DNA of 32,789 bases from positions 1 through 32,789 of the forward strand of contig JACKAT010000064.1 in the NCBI GenBank assembly GCA_020634935.1. The letters are read 5' to 3'. Numbering within the stretch: position 1 is the first letter of the stretch; each line of letters begins with the position of its first letter. Shown here piece after piece: positions 1 to 9,736 of the stretch. Made by a program: the position numbers and the translations under genes. The DNA comes from Anaerolineales bacterium. Its GTDB lineage: Bacteria > Chloroflexota > Anaerolineae > 4572-78 > J111. Below the pieces are notes generated by a model. The model was not told the origin of the DNA, searched no databases, and was given only the letters and a program-made list of their open reading frames with translations.

Positions 1-137
1 CCCTGAAGCGCAAGTCATCGAGTAGCAAAGAAACCGGGTCGGAACCAGCCCCCACCAACGATGCCCCCTCCGCCGAAGCGCCGGCCTCCACCAATGGTAC
101 CGACGGTGCGGCCAATGGCGCTGGTGATGGGGCGTAG
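1..137 (+). CDS. C-terminal end of an unidentified protein (5' truncated)
   Basis: An open frame enters from the left edge (first whole codon at 3) and ends at TAG 135-137. The 44 visible residues begin LKRKSSSSKETG and continue as a tail rich in Ala, Gly, Ser, Thr, Pro and Asn. Such tails are common at the C-termini of ribosome-associated, chaperone and DNA-binding proteins, but no domain is visible, so no function is given. The other two plus frames stop within the first 25 nt, which favours this frame. No terminator follows directly; the next signal is the promoter-like site at 222-230. Confidence 0.55.
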   Translation, partial: LKRKSSSSKETGSEPAPTNDAPSAEAPASTNGTDGAANGAGDGA

Positions 138-221
138 TCGGCGCGGCAAAGTCTGCTTTGACCGGCTCGATTGGAGTCGAAAAAATCTATTAATACAGCG
201 TTCGAAGATGATCGCAATGTG

Positions 222-230
222 TGCTATAAT
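222..230 (+). promoter_or_regulatory. Extended -10 promoter element (TGCTATAAT)
   Basis: TG-C-TATAAT is a perfect extended -10 box; a start near 237 is expected. No convincing -35 is seen, which fits extended -10 promoters. The same TGNTATAAT form precedes other genes here (7882-7890, 8700-8708 and 17241-17249 on the minus strand, 32223-32231 on the plus strand). The next coding start downstream is ppdK at 642, so a transcript from here has a leader of about 400 nt or ends earlier as an untranslated RNA. Confidence 0.5.
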
Positions 231-236
231 TTTTAC

Positions 237-574
237 AGATCAAATCCTAAAAAGGTTGAGGGACAATTCCTATCGGCCAGGCTATTGATGATGTTTTAAC
301 AATAGCTCTTTGCACTACTCCACCTGAATTCAAGAATCAAATTCAGTTTTTACCGCTCTAGGGCCGCAGCATCGTATACGGCTGAACTGCGAAGCTAATT
401 TTCTAGCCCCACAACAACTTCCGCAGCAAACTTTGCTAAAGCAGCATAAACCCATATAATACTTTGGCCTAACATCCTGACCAATTGACGCCAGACAATC
501 CCATGGATAATTATGAGGATTAATCCGATGTAACACCGACCTCAGCCTCCCCCAATTGTTTGGTGGAGGTTTTT
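237..574 (+). other. Structured untranslated region: ppdK leader or small RNA candidate
   Basis: There is no plausible gene on the plus strand here, and the minus-strand frame over 330-596 has no recognisable content. The stretch is rich in local hairpins. One is GCTATTG/CAATAGC near 283-317. Another, CTGAATT/AATTCAG at 324-346, is followed by five T. A third, around 361-410, pairs GGGC-CGCAG with CTGCG...GCCC and has CGTATACG in the loop. The region ends in a strong terminator at 546-574. It starts just after an extended -10 box. I compared it with tmRNA, RNase P RNA, SRP RNA and T-box leaders and could not match it to any. It may be an unannotated small RNA or a leader controlling ppdK. Confidence 0.3.
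546..574 (+). terminator. Intrinsic terminator upstream of ppdK
   Basis: A 10-bp stem CCTCCCCCAA / TTGGTGGAGG (one mismatch) with a four-base TTGT loop is followed directly by TTTTT. It lies 68 nt before the ppdK start, so it either ends a separate upstream RNA or acts as a leader attenuator for ppdK. A possible promoter TTGACG-N17-TAATTA at 485-513 would start transcription only about 25 nt upstream of this hairpin. Confidence 0.7.
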
Positions 575-641
575 GTACGTGTTCTAAGTTCCACATTTAC
601 CAACGAGCTGCGGCTCATTATAATTTAGGAGGTTCCATACA

Positions 642-3347
<2,706 letters not shown>

Positions 3348-3350
3348 ACG

Positions 3351-3389
3351 CTCAAGTGACAGTCACTTGAGAAGTGACTGTCACCTGAG
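3351..3389. repeat. Dispersed palindrome, GTGACAGTCACT family, copy 1
   Basis: Two 18-nt arms (3351-3368 and 3372-3389) are inverted with one mismatch around a GAG loop; the core is GTGACAGTCACTT. It begins 3 nt after the ppdK stop and precedes the ppdK terminator. Related inverted repeats lie at 16086-16166 and 28038-28073, all intergenic. It has no T-tract, so it is not itself a standard terminator. Confidence 0.8.
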
Positions 3390-3405
3390 TTTTGCGCATT
3401 ACTTT

Positions 3406-3441
3406 AAACGGAGGCTCAATGGTGAGCCTCCGTTTTTTTTT
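3406..3441 (+). terminator. Intrinsic terminator of ppdK
   Basis: A perfect 12-bp stem (AAACGGAGGCTC / GAGCCTCCGTTT) with a 6-nt loop runs into a tract of nine or more T. It is 59 nt after the ppdK stop and cleanly closes that transcript. The symmetric A-tract on the 5' side would let it work in both directions. Confidence 0.9.
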
Positions 3442-3772
3442 GGCGTAACACTTTGGTCCGATTCAACGTTTAACAGATAGAGCGTCACCCTACTTTCTTG
3501 AACCGATTAGGCCATATAGGTTTATTTTTGGATAAAACAGGCGCTTTTTCTTAGCCTTCGCCTTCGCCTCAGCCTGAATTTGTACCCCCGGAGCCACCCG
3601 ACGGCTAAAAAATGACACGTTTATATAAGTCCTATAACCTGGTCAAGTAAATCCACTGCGCTATTTAGACCTACTGGCCGTTTTGAGGTAAAATCCGTAT
3701 GATTGATATCAGATGACCAAAGGCCCCATTAGTGTTGAGCTGCTCAGACTAAAAAAATTAGGGAAACTGACC
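3442..3772. other. Gene-free interval between ppdK and the kinase
   Basis: About 330 nt without a credible reading frame. It contains short CTTCGC repeats near 3555 and an AT-rich part near 3600-3720. A TATGAT hexamer at 3698-3703 could be a -10 box for the kinase gene, but no matching -35 is visible. The frame open from ATG 3713 lacks a ribosome site and is treated as untranslated. Confidence 0.4.
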
Positions 3773-5929
3773 ATGTCCCAAATGTGCCCCTCTTGCAGTC
3801 ACGATAATCCAGACACCGCTCACTCTTGCTCGGTTTGCGGCACGGCGATGCGTGGCCTGCTGGGTGAAAATATCGTACTCAGTAGTCGCTATAAAGTAAC
3901 CAGTGTTCTTGGCTGTGGGGCGATGGGTGCTGTTTACTTGGCCGACGACCAGCGCCTGAAGGGCCGGCGTTGCGCCGTTAAAGAGAACCGGCTCGATCCC
4001 AGCGCCAGCCCTGATGTTCAATCCCAATCCCGCGAGCAGTTTTTGGCCGAAGCCAGTGTGCTGGCCCGGCTCGATCACCCCGGCCTGCCCAAAGTGTCCG
4101 ACTACTTCATTGAAGAGGGCCGAGAATATTTGGTGATGGATTACGTCGAAGGCGAAGACCTCGACAGCCGCTTACAGCGAACCAACGCCCCCCTTGAAGA
4201 AACATTGGTCGTTGATTGGGCCGACCAAGTGCTGGACGCGCTCTCCTATCTGCACAATCAGCAGCCCATGCCCATTATCCATCGCGATATTAAGCCGGCC
4301 AATCTACGCTTAGACACTCGCAATCGGATTAAGTTGGTGGATTTTGGCCTGGTCAAACTGTTCGATGCCAACAACCCGCATACTAAAGTGGAACTGCGCG
4401 GCCTGGGGACGCCGGCCTATGCTCCCCTGGAACAGTTTGCCGGCAGCGACTCCCACACCGATGCCCGCTCCGATATTTACGCGCTGGGCGCGACCATGTA
4501 TCATATGCTCACCCATGTGGCTCCTCCTAACGTTCACGAGCGGCTGCTGAACCCAGAAGTTTTAACCCCGCCCAACGAGGTTAACCCCAAAATCAGCGCC
4601 CGAGTCCAGCGCATTGTCCTCAAAGCGATGGGCATTCACCCCACCGAGCGCTACCAATCCGCCGACGAGATGCGCAAAGCCATTGCCGAGAAATCAGCAG
4701 CGGCGATTGTAGCGCCGGCGGCTAAGGCGGCCAAACCGGCCAAGGCCAAAAGCGGCTTCTCGCCCGTGTTGTTCGGCCTGTTGGCCCTGCTTTTCATTGC
4801 GGCGATAGGTGCGGCAGCCTTCTTCTTATTCAGTGATCGCGCCGGCAGCTTGCCGCCTCAACAAGCCAATGCCGCCTTTGATCCGGAACCCACCGCCACC
4901 GAGTTCGTCCCGCAGTCCCTTAGCGACGCTCCCACCGGAACCCCCACCATAACCCCGGAAGCAACCGAGGAGCCAACCCACGAACCCACTTCTGAACCAG
5001 CAGAGACGCCGACAGACACGCCCACGCTCACGCCGGTATCATCACCCACAGCCACCGGCACAGCGGTCGGGGTTCAGTCGGGGACTATTCCCGCGTCATC
5101 GTTGGTAGGGACCATTGCCTATCCTGTCTTTAGCGGCAACAGTTACGATCTCTACTTCGGTCAAGCTGATGGCTCCGGCACCACCCTTTTTAGAAAGGGA
5201 GCCAGCCAACCCGCCTTTAGTCTCGATGGGTCTCGCATCGCCTTCCACTCCTGGCGGCTCGACTCGTGGGGGCTGATGACAATGGATCTCACCGCGAGCG
5301 ATGGCTACTTAGTGGCCCGTTTTGTCGAGGATCAACTCCCCACCTGGAGCGCCGACGGCACGGAAATCATCTTTTTCTCCCGCCGCGAGGGCGATCGTAA
5401 GTCGCGGCTCATGAAAGTGGGCAGCACCCAGGTAGGCAGCAACGGCGTCGTTCTGGGCGAAGGCGAGTACCCGGCCATTGGCGCTACGGGGCGGCTGGCG
5501 TTTAAAGGTTGGGGCGCAACCGGCAGCGGCATCAAAACCGCTTCAACCAACCTCAATGATCTCCAGAGCATTACGGGGTCCAACGACGATACCGCCCCCA
5601 TGCTATCCCCCTCCGGCGACCGAGTAATATTTATGTCGCACCGCCAGGGGAATTGGGACATCTTCATTGCCAACGCCGACGGCTCAGAAGCCCAGCCGCT
5701 GGCCGAGACCGAATTTGAAGAGGGACTGCCGGTCTGGTCGCCCGACGGCCGAGCTATCGCCTTTGTCACCAATCGAGACGGGGGTGAATGGGGTGTCTGG
5801 GCCATGACGCCCGACGGCAACGACCAGCAAAAACTGTTCGATATGGAAGGTTCACCCGATGGCTTTATCGGCGCCAGCCGAGACGCTAGCCGGGGTTGGG
5901 CCGAAGAAAGAATAAGCTGGAAGAATTAG
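3773..5929 (+). CDS. Membrane Ser/Thr protein kinase with N-terminal zinc ribbon and C-terminal TolB-like propeller
   Basis: A 718-residue transmembrane signalling kinase. In order: a zinc ribbon (Cys5-x2-Cys8...Cys19-x2-Cys22); a Hanks-type kinase domain at about 45-290 with a G-loop (LGCGAMGAVYLA), ATP-binding Lys70 (CAVKEN), the catalytic loop HRDIKPANL with Asp172, DFGLVK, and GTPAYAPLEQF as the activation/APE-like segment; one membrane helix at about 329-353; a Thr/Pro/Glu-rich stalk; and a WD40-like/TolB propeller at about 440-718 with repeated 'SPDGRAIAFVTNRDG'-type strands. All catalytic residues are present, so it should be active. The kinase is predicted cytoplasmic and the propeller external, as in Chloroflexota and Actinobacteria receptors. 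ATG 3773 is chosen over ATG 3713 because AGGGA lies 8 nt upstream and the zinc ribbon then sits at the N-terminus. menA follows after 4 nt. Confidence 0.9.
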   Translation: MSQMCPSCSHDNPDTAHSCSVCGTAMRGLLGENIVLSSRYKVTSVLGCGAMGAVYLADDQRLKGRRCAVKENRLDPSASPDVQSQSREQFLAEASVLARLDHPGLPKVSDYFIEEGREYLVMDYVEGEDLDSRLQRTNAPLEETLVVDWADQVLDALSYLHNQQPMPIIHRDIKPANLRLDTRNRIKLVDFGLVKLFDANNPHTKVELRGLGTPAYAPLEQFAGSDSHTDARSDIYALGATMYHMLTHVAPPNVHERLLNPEVLTPPNEVNPKISARVQRIVLKAMGIHPTERYQSADEMRKAIAEKSAAAIVAPAAKAAKPAKAKSGFSPVLFGLLALLFIAAIGAAAFFLFSDRAGSLPPQQANAAFDPEPTATEFVPQSLSDAPTGTPTITPEATEEPTHEPTSEPAETPTDTPTLTPVSSPTATGTAVGVQSGTIPASSLVGTIAYPVFSGNSYDLYFGQADGSGTTLFRKGASQPAFSLDGSRIAFHSWRLDSWGLMTMDLTASDGYLVARFVEDQLPTWSADGTEIIFFSRREGDRKSRLMKVGSTQVGSNGVVLGEGEYPAIGATGRLAFKGWGATGSGIKTASTNLNDLQSITGSNDDTAPMLSPSGDRVIFMSHRQGNWDIFIANADGSEAQPLAETEFEEGLPVWSPDGRAIAFVTNRDGGEWGVWAMTPDGNDQQKLFDMEGSPDGFIGASRDASRGWAEERISWKN

Positions 5930-5933
5930 ACAG

Positions 5934-6842
5934 TTGACCACCACCAATCCCCAGCCTACGCCATTTCAAATTTGGCTGCTCGCCTCCCGACCCAAAACCC
6001 TGCCGGCGGCAGCGGCTCCGGTCATTGTCGGTACGGCCGTAGCCATTAGCGAAAATGTATTCAGCTTAGGTCCGGCTGTAGCCGCTCTGCTGGGCGCACT
6101 GTTGATTCAAATCGGCACTAACTTCGCCAACGATGTTTTTGATTTCAAAAAAGGGGCCGATACCACTACCCGCCTCGGCCCGCTGCGCGTCACTCAGGCC
6201 GGGCTGCTTTCCCCAGAGCAGGTGACGGCCGGTATGTGGCTCACCTTCGGTCTAGCCACGCTGATCGGCCTCTATCTGGTTATTGTCGGCGGCTGGCCGA
6301 TTGTGGTGATCGGGCTGCTGTCCATTGCCTCGGGCATTGCCTACACCGGCGGTCCCTTTCCTTTGGGTTACAACGGCCTGGGCGATCTGTTTGTTTTTAT
6401 TTTTTTCGGACTGGTGGCCGTGTGCGGTACATATTATGTGCAAGCCGGAACGGTCAGCCCGGCCTCAATCTGGGCCGCTGTACCGGTCGGCTTGCTGGCG
6501 ACAGCCATTCTCGTCGTCAACAACCTGCGTGATATCGACACCGACCGGGCCGCCGGCAAAAAAACGCTGGCCGTTCGCTTTGGCCGGCGCGCTACTCAAA
6601 TAGAGTACTTCTTGCTTTTGGGGTTGAGCTACGCCATCCCGGTAATCATGGGGTTAGCCGGTATCGCCTCGGCGTGGCTGCTGCTCACCTGGTTATCCAT
6701 TCCCTTGATCAGACCGCTCTATCATTTGATCACCCACGAAAAAGGCCGTCCCTTGAACATGGCCCTGGCCAGAACGGCCCGATTAGAACTGATCTATAGT
6801 TTGTTGTTTTCCCTGGGGTTTGTGTTGGGCCGGGTGTTTTAG
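5934..6842 (+). CDS. menA: 1,4-dihydroxy-2-naphthoate polyprenyltransferase (MenA)
   Basis: A 302-residue UbiA-superfamily integral membrane prenyltransferase. It attaches a polyprenyl chain to 1,4-dihydroxy-2-naphthoate in menaquinone synthesis. The MenA signature RPKTLPAAAAPVIVGTA is near the N-terminus. The first Asp-rich motif is N66-D-V-F-D70 and the second is NNLRD200-I-D-T-D204; these bind the Mg-prenyl-diphosphate. Eight or nine hydrophobic helices cover the rest. The start is TTG, only 4 nt after the kinase stop, with GGAAG 10 nt upstream, so translation is probably coupled to the kinase. No other men genes are in the window. A UbiA-family enzyme of different specificity is the main alternative. 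Confidence 0.9.
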   Translation: MTTTNPQPTPFQIWLLASRPKTLPAAAAPVIVGTAVAISENVFSLGPAVAALLGALLIQIGTNFANDVFDFKKGADTTTRLGPLRVTQAGLLSPEQVTAGMWLTFGLATLIGLYLVIVGGWPIVVIGLLSIASGIAYTGGPFPLGYNGLGDLFVFIFFGLVAVCGTYYVQAGTVSPASIWAAVPVGLLATAILVVNNLRDIDTDRAAGKKTLAVRFGRRATQIEYFLLLGLSYAIPVIMGLAGIASAWLLLTWLSIPLIRPLYHLITHEKGRPLNMALARTARLELIYSLLFSLGFVLGRVF

Positions 6843-6893
6843 CCGTGGGCGGAAGCCTGTTCAATTGGCTTTACCCAAACCTTCACCCCGCCG

Positions 6894-6933
6894 GACCGCC
6901 GCAAATAAGCAGAGTTGCTAGAACTCGGCGGTC
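6894..6933. other. Hairpin between convergent genes
   Basis: Inverted arms GACCGCCG / CGGCGGTC enclose a second stem GAGTT/AACTC. It sits between the convergent menA and aldolase genes. It lacks a T-tract on either strand, so it would be at best a weak or Rho-assisted terminator or a transcript-end stabiliser. Confidence 0.4.
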
Positions 6934-6959
6934 AACCGTCGGCCGTCAGTCGTCCGGCA

Positions 6960-7754
6960 TTATACTTCAAATCCCTGCCTTATCGTCGATGTGACCTCCA
7001 ACCCGCCTCTAACCAACAACCCAACCTCAGCCGATGAACTGACAAAACGCATGCCTTTTTTGGCCCAATAAACGGCCTGCTCGAGATCATTGATATGGAT
7101 GGCCGGAAAAACATCGGACCGGTGGCAGGCGGCCAGCATCGTTTCAATAGCATCATGCAGCCGCGGCGAGGTCAACTCGCCCGGAATGCCCAGCGAGATC
7201 GAAAGATCGGTCGGGCCGATTAAGGCTACATCCACGCCGGGAATCGCTACGATGGCCTCGATATTGGCCACCGCCTCTTTGGTTTCGATCTGCACAATCA
7301 GCAGCGACTCGTCGTTGGCGGTCGCCATTGTGTCGGCCAGCGAACCGGATTTGAAATCCATCTGACCGCGGCTCAAGGCGCAGCCGCGCCGGCCCAACGG
7401 CGGATATTTCATGATCTCGACCGCCTGGCGAACCTGATCGGGCGAGTAAACCCGAGGCAGCATAATCCCCTGCGCCCCGGCATCCAGCGATTGGGCCAGA
7501 TACGGATAAGCCAAGTCAGGCACGCGCACAATCGGCGTCAACCCGATATAGCGCGCGGTCCGGCTCAAATCGGCGATGGTTTCGATGCTAAACGGCCCGT
7601 GTTCATTGTCGATGATGACCGCCTGAAACCCGGCGTTTTTGAGCAACTGCATCACCGCCGGCTGCCGAAATTCAGCCACCATCGTACCAATGACCGGCTG
7701 TCCGTTGTGTAAGGCGTGCTTCATTAAATTAGTTGGAATAATTGTTGGCGACAA
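6960..7754 (-). CDS. HpcH/HpaI-family aldolase
   Basis: A 264-residue metal-dependent class II pyruvate aldolase. Relatives split or form 4-hydroxy-2-oxo acids such as 4-hydroxy-2-oxoheptane-1,6-dioate or 2-keto-3-deoxy-sugar acids; the substrate here cannot be told. Residues matching the HpaI active site are visible: His52 in NEHGP, Arg77 in IVRVP, metal ligand Glu157 in VQIETKE, and Asp183 in IGPTDLS. The length is usual. Translation starts at TTG 7754 with AAGGAG 8 nt upstream; the ATG at codon 11 has no good ribosome site. The gene has its own promoter (7882-7890) and a palindrome in its leader, and no catabolic partner genes beside it. Confidence 0.88.
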   Translation of the reverse strand: MSPTIIPTNLMKHALHNGQPVIGTMVAEFRQPAVMQLLKNAGFQAVIIDNEHGPFSIETIADLSRTARYIGLTPIVRVPDLAYPYLAQSLDAGAQGIMLPRVYSPDQVRQAVEIMKYPPLGRRGCALSRGQMDFKSGSLADTMATANDESLLIVQIETKEAVANIEAIVAIPGVDVALIGPTDLSISLGIPGELTSPRLHDAIETMLAACHRSDVFPAIHINDLEQAVYWAKKGMRFVSSSAEVGLLVRGGLEVTSTIRQGFEV

Positions 7755-7781
7755 AATGCGCTCTCCTTGTAAATAAAGTGC

Positions 7782-7835
7782 GGAGCGACAAAGCTTGCTT
7801 TGTCAAGCCCGATCAAAGCAGCGCTTTAACGCTCC
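7782..7835. repeat. Dispersed inverted repeat, GGAGCGACAAAGC family, copy 1
   Basis: An imperfect hairpin: GGAGCGACAAAGCTTGCTTT-type left arm at 7782-7804 and a degenerate complementary arm at 7811-7835 with a 6-nt loop. The same core (ACAAAGC...GCTTTGT flanked by GGAGC/GCTCC) occurs as a tandem pair at 24235-24314 and as a perfect hairpin at 29646-29694. It lies in the leader of the aldolase gene. Confidence 0.75.
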
Positions 7836-7850
7836 TGTACATTTTTATTA

Positions 7851-7865
7851 CCGATATCGTATCGG
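7851..7865. promoter_or_regulatory. Palindromic operator candidate (CCGATA-TCG-TATCGG)
   Basis: A perfect 6-bp dyad with a 3-nt centre lies about 10-25 nt downstream of the expected transcription start of the aldolase gene (minus strand). That is a typical place for a repressor site of the GntR, IclR or LacI type. No regulator gene is adjacent, so the partner is unknown. Confidence 0.35.
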
Positions 7866-7881
7866 CAGAAAATGTCCGATT

Positions 7882-7890
7882 ATTATAACA
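7882..7890 (-). promoter_or_regulatory. Extended -10 promoter for the aldolase gene
   Basis: On the minus strand this reads TGTTATAAT, a full extended -10. A weak -35 (TTAGAG, 7906-7911) sits 18 nt further upstream. The start would be near 7875, giving a leader of about 120 nt that carries both the palindrome and the repeat. Confidence 0.5.
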
Positions 7891-7979
7891 TTAGTTGAGG
7901 TATATCTCTAACCTACAATTTACGAATGGGTAGTTTTTGTCAGGGGTGTACCAACGGGGACAAAATGATATTGAGTTTA

Positions 7980-8324
7980 TTATGAGCTAAACTCTTGCGT
8001 TAGAATTTGAATAATTTGACCTTGTAAAACAGGTATCTCCTCGGTGGCTGTATACCAAACGATTTTGTAATTTATGGACCAATAACCATGGGCAGTACGG
8101 TCTCGCATCCGGGCCGGACCAACCCAATCTACATCAGGATATCGATCTTTCAATTGCGGGGAAATCTGCTTTACAGCCTCGCCGATATTTTCAATTGCCT
8201 TGGCCGTGGCCATCGAACGCATCTCGTCCTTGAGAAATTCTTCCTGATTAGTTGAGGTTGTAAAGCTAATAACCAGATCGATATTGTGTTGAATATCTCT
8301 CAACCACGCTTGATCAGGCCGCAT
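7980..8324 (-). CDS. hepT: HepT-like HEPN ribonuclease toxin (DUF86), module 1
   Basis: A 114-residue all-helical protein of the DUF86/HepT family. The family are HEPN RNases that act as toxins and are paired with a MNT nucleotidyltransferase. The catalytic R-x4-H-x-Y motif is seen as R74-DRTA-H79-G-Y81, so the RNase site looks intact. In the characterised Shewanella pair the antitoxin adds AMP to the Tyr of this motif; Tyr81 would be that target. The gene overlaps the end of the nucleotidyltransferase gene by 11 nt, the usual order and coupling for this family. Confidence 0.88.
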   Translation of the reverse strand: MRPDQAWLRDIQHNIDLVISFTTSTNQEEFLKDEMRSMATAKAIENIGEAVKQISPQLKDRYPDVDWVGPARMRDRTAHGYWSINYKIVWYTATEEIPVLQGQIIQILTQEFSS

Positions 8325-8637
8325 AAATCACTTTACAAGTTCTAAGCGCCTCTTCTCTGGCAAATTGTCTTAGGCTATCGGGCGTAAACAATTCCACTTC
8401 TCTATTCAGTATATGGGCCAATTCTTGTTCAATACCGAAAAAACGAAAATAACCGATATGAACATCCGGTTCGAACCTGATTAATACATCGATATCACTA
8501 TCCGGGCCAAAATCATCTCGCAACACCGAGCCAAATAAGGCCAACTCATGGATATGATACTGCCGGCATAAAGTAATTATCTTCTCCATCGGAAGATCAA
8601 TTTGGACGGAGTCGAATGTTTTCGCAATGGCCATCAT
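8314..8637 (-). CDS. mntA: MntA-like nucleotidyltransferase antitoxin, module 1
   Basis: A 107-residue minimal nucleotidyltransferase of the polymerase β superfamily. It has the signature G36-S37-x10-D48-I-D50 and a later Glu/Asp-rich strand (REVELF). In MntA–HepT systems this protein neutralises the HEPN RNase by AMPylation. It starts ATGATG at 8637 after GAGTGA and is the first gene of the pair. It has its own promoter with an extended -10 at 8700-8708. A second module of the same kind is at 16596-17214. Confidence 0.88.
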   Translation of the reverse strand: MMAIAKTFDSVQIDLPMEKIITLCRQYHIHELALFGSVLRDDFGPDSDIDVLIRFEPDVHIGYFRFFGIEQELAHILNREVELFTPDSLRQFAREEALRTCKVIYAA

Positions 8638-8699
8638 TAATTCACTCTCACTTCAAAAGATACGACATCCCGGAACCTGATACAATTAAGCCTGCTGAA

Positions 8700-8729
8700 A
8701 TTATATCATCGGTCTAACCATATCCCCAA
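8700..8729 (-). promoter_or_regulatory. Promoter of the first mntA–hepT pair
   Basis: On the minus strand TTGGGG (8724-8729) and TATAAT (8700-8705) are 18 nt apart, with TG one base before the -10 (TGATATAAT). The leader to ATG 8637 would be about 55 nt. Confidence 0.55.
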
Positions 8730-8743
8730 TTAATCAGGAACAA

Positions 8744-9730
8744 TCAGTCCTCTAAGGCCAAACTTCGGTCAAAAAAACCAACCACCCGCACCTCATACGC
8801 CTCCGGCGCTACAACCCGATACTCCCCGTGGCTGGCCCCATCGACCACCCACAGCGTGGCATTAGGCCCGGCGGCGGCTTGTTGTTTCACCCCACCGGGC
8901 AAGCTCACTTCGCGACTGCCGTAGATCAGCAGAATGGGCCGGGGGGCAATGCGCGGAATGACGGTGACAGGGCTAAGCTGCTCCAATTCAAGGCGGGTTC
9001 CCCACCCGTAGGCCCAACGACTCCCCCAAATGTACAGCCGCAAAAAATAGGCCGTAACTGAGTGGCCCGGTTCCTGAACCAGCGCATTTTCCAAAAAATC
9101 GCCGTAGCCGCCCTCGGCCACGACGGCGTGCAGGCCGGGGAGTTGAGCCGTTGCCATGATCGCCGTCGCTCCGGCCGTCGAAAAGCCGTACACGCCCAGC
9201 CGCTCCGGATCGACCTCGCGACGCGTCGTGAGGTAATCGACCACGTCGGCTACCTCGCTCACTTCGGCATAGCCCAGCGTCAGCGGCCCCATCCCGGCGC
9301 ACCGCCGCGACTCGAACAGCAACACGGCGTAACCGTGGCGGGCCAGGATGGCCGCCTCAGCCAAGCGACCATCCTGACCGGCGCTGCCGGTCGGCGGGAT
9401 AATAATCGTCGCGCCGTTCGCGCCGGGGATAAAATAACCCCGAAACTCGCCCCCGGCCTGCGCGGGCAGAGTCACGTCCTCCCACCCGGTCAGCCCGTAA
9501 GTCGCCGGCGTGTGGGCATTATCCGTGCAAGGAGCGTAAATCAGCCCTAAGGTGAACAAGCCCCCCAACAGAATCGGAATCATTATAAGCGATAACGTGA
9601 GCGTAACAATAAATAAGAGGAATAGGCGCAGCCAGTAGTGTCCTTTTTCATATATGTTCAATACGAACTCTATCCGGGGGAGAATAAATCTGTTTAATTT
9701 TTCATGGTTGAGCATCGACTGGCTTGTCAT
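8744..9730 (-). CDS. Membrane-anchored α/β-hydrolase
   Basis: A 328-residue serine hydrolase of the dienelactone hydrolase/acyl-peptidase type. One or two hydrophobic helices at about 33-68 (LFLLFIVTLTLSLIMIPILL) anchor it, with the hydrolase domain probably outside. The nucleophile elbow is GFS184TAG, and the catalytic His301 lies in GASHGEYR. The acid residue is unclear: the usual Asp position reads IYGSREV, so Glu may replace it. An oxyanion region is seen in IIIPPTGSAGQDGR. The substrate is unknown. The start lies 6 nt after the stop of the giant kinase gene, so the two form one transcript and this enzyme may be an output or accessory of that sensor. Confidence 0.82.
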   Translation of the reverse strand: MTSQSMLNHEKLNRFILPRIEFVLNIYEKGHYWLRLFLLFIVTLTLSLIMIPILLGGLFTLGLIYAPCTDNAHTPATYGLTGWEDVTLPAQAGGEFRGYFIPGANGATIIIPPTGSAGQDGRLAEAAILARHGYAVLLFESRRCAGMGPLTLGYAEVSEVADVVDYLTTRREVDPERLGVYGFSTAGATAIMATAQLPGLHAVVAEGGYGDFLENALVQEPGHSVTAYFLRLYIWGSRWAYGWGTRLELEQLSPVTVIPRIAPRPILLIYGSREVSLPGGVKQQAAAGPNATLWVVDGASHGEYRVVAPEAYEVRVVGFFDRSLALED

Positions 9731-9736
9731 CCAAGC

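Noticed and set aside
237..574. Possible tmRNA: frame ending GCT AAA GCA GCA TAA near 434-461 resembles a proteolysis tag
   Set aside because: No tRNA-like ends, no T-loop sequence (TTCRANNC) and no typical 5' segment were found; kept only as an unassigned RNA/leader.
330..596. 88-codon open frame on the minus strand
   Set aside because: Cys-rich and unstructured translation, no ribosome site, overlaps hairpins and a terminator.
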